NCBI GenBank assembly: GCA_017409645.1
Contig: JAFQSI010000221.1
Location: forward strand, 1-5,369
DNA from: Oscillospiraceae bacterium
GTDB lineage: Bacteria; Bacillota; Clostridia; Oscillospirales; Oscillospiraceae
DNA: 5,369 nucleotides
Direction: 5' to 3'
The notes under the pieces were generated by a model. The model did no database searches and was not told where the DNA came from. It saw only the letters and a program-made list of their open reading frames with translations. Shown here piece by piece: positions 4,892 to 5,369 of the stretch. The number at the start of each line of letters is the position of its first letter. The stretch's first letter is position 1. The translations under genes were made by a program, and so were the position numbers.

Positions 4892-5368
4892 TCATTCCTT
4901 GATAAGCTTCTCAAAAATGGGCAGACTACGCTCGATCAGGTCGCGGCTGACGCAGTAGCAGATGCGGAAATACTCCGGGCAGCCGAAGTCGTCGCCGGGG
5001 ACCAGGAGCAGATCGTGCTGCTTGGCCTTTTCGGAGAAGGCGGCGGAGGAGCCAACCGGGGCCTTGACGAAGAGGTAGAAGGCGCCGTCGGGCTTGGCCA
5101 TCTCATAGCCATAGGAAGCCAGGGACTCGGAGAGCAGGCGGCGGTTTTCGTCATAGGCTTCCAGATCGGGCCGGAGGGAGACGCACCGGGCGATGACCTT
5201 CTGCAGCAGGCTGGGGGCGCAGACATGGCCGATGGACCGGGCGGCACCGGCCACGGCAGCATAGAGGGCGTCGTGGTCCGCGCACCCTTCGGGCACATAG
5301 ACATAGCCGATCCGCTCGCCGGGCAGGCTCAGGCTCTTGGACCAGGAGTAGCAGACGACGGTATTGTC
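4892..5368 (-). CDS. Class I/II PLP-dependent aminotransferase, C-terminal part (5' end outside window)
   Basis: Fold-type I aminotransferase that moves amino groups between amino acids and 2-oxoacids using pyridoxal phosphate in the cytosol. The 158 visible residues start before the PLP lysine: YSWSKSLSLPGERIGY at 7-22 has Lys11 (Lys258 equivalent of aspartate aminotransferase) and Arg19 for the PLP phosphate. YFRICYCV at 133-140 has Arg135, the equivalent of Arg386 that holds the substrate carboxylate. KPDGAFYLFV is the usual C-domain strand. Family members are about 390-400 residues, so roughly 240 are missing off the right edge. An internal GTG at 5294-5296 is not the start, because the frame stays open through the catalytic lysine to the window end. 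Substrate (aspartate, aromatic or other) cannot be told from this half. It converges on the VOC remnant and shares its terminator. Confidence 0.93.
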   Translation of the reverse strand, partial: DNTVVCYSWSKSLSLPGERIGYVYVPEGCADHDALYAAVAGAARSIGHVCAPSLLQKVIARCVSLRPDLEAYDENRRLLSESLASYGYEMAKPDGAFYLFVKAPVGSSAAFSEKAKQHDLLLVPGDDFGCPEYFRICYCVSRDLIERSLPIFEKLIKE

Positions 5369-5369
5369 G

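Overview
The window looks like chromosomal DNA from a GC-rich member of the Clostridia, most likely an Oscillospiraceae/Ruminococcaceae-type gut bacterium. The reasons are strong AGGAGG-type ribosome binding sites, G/C-biased third codon positions, Firmicutes-style protein sequences, SigA-like promoters, and intergenic repeats that resemble (from memory, not searched) elements scattered through this group. No phage genes, CRISPR array, tRNA or rRNA was seen.

Layout, left to right. (1) The 3' four-fifths of an ATP-dependent 6-phosphofructokinase gene (+ strand, cut by the window edge), ending in a strong terminator. (2) A 317-base gap between convergent genes, filled with seven back-to-back hairpins and bounded by two near-copies of the same GC hairpin. 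(3) A complete CCA-adding tRNA nucleotidyltransferase gene with an HD domain (- strand). (4) A 210-base divergent intergenic region with a promoter for each direction and two small dyads. (5) A two-gene operon (+ strand): a membrane-anchored DUF3810-type protein with an HExxH zinc motif, overlapping by 4 bases the rsmG gene for 16S rRNA G527 methylation, then a terminator. (6) A good promoter that fires straight into a 116-base element with perfect 28-bp inverted repeats, followed by a strong ribosome binding site and a broken glyoxalase/VOC-family gene: no ATG (ATA instead) and only about 52 codons left. (7) A bidirectional terminator hairpin and the 3' part of a class I aminotransferase gene (- strand, cut by the right edge).

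Most genes are housekeeping functions: glycolysis, tRNA 3'-end maturation, rRNA modification and amino acid transamination. The unusual material is in the gaps: the hairpin array between pfkA and cca, and the inverted-repeat element that forms nearly the whole 5' leader of the decaying VOC gene. At protein level, two points stand out. The phosphofructokinase lacks several usual allosteric-site residues, and an uncharacterised metalloprotease-like membrane protein is translationally coupled to rsmG. I did not find a clear new multi-gene system.
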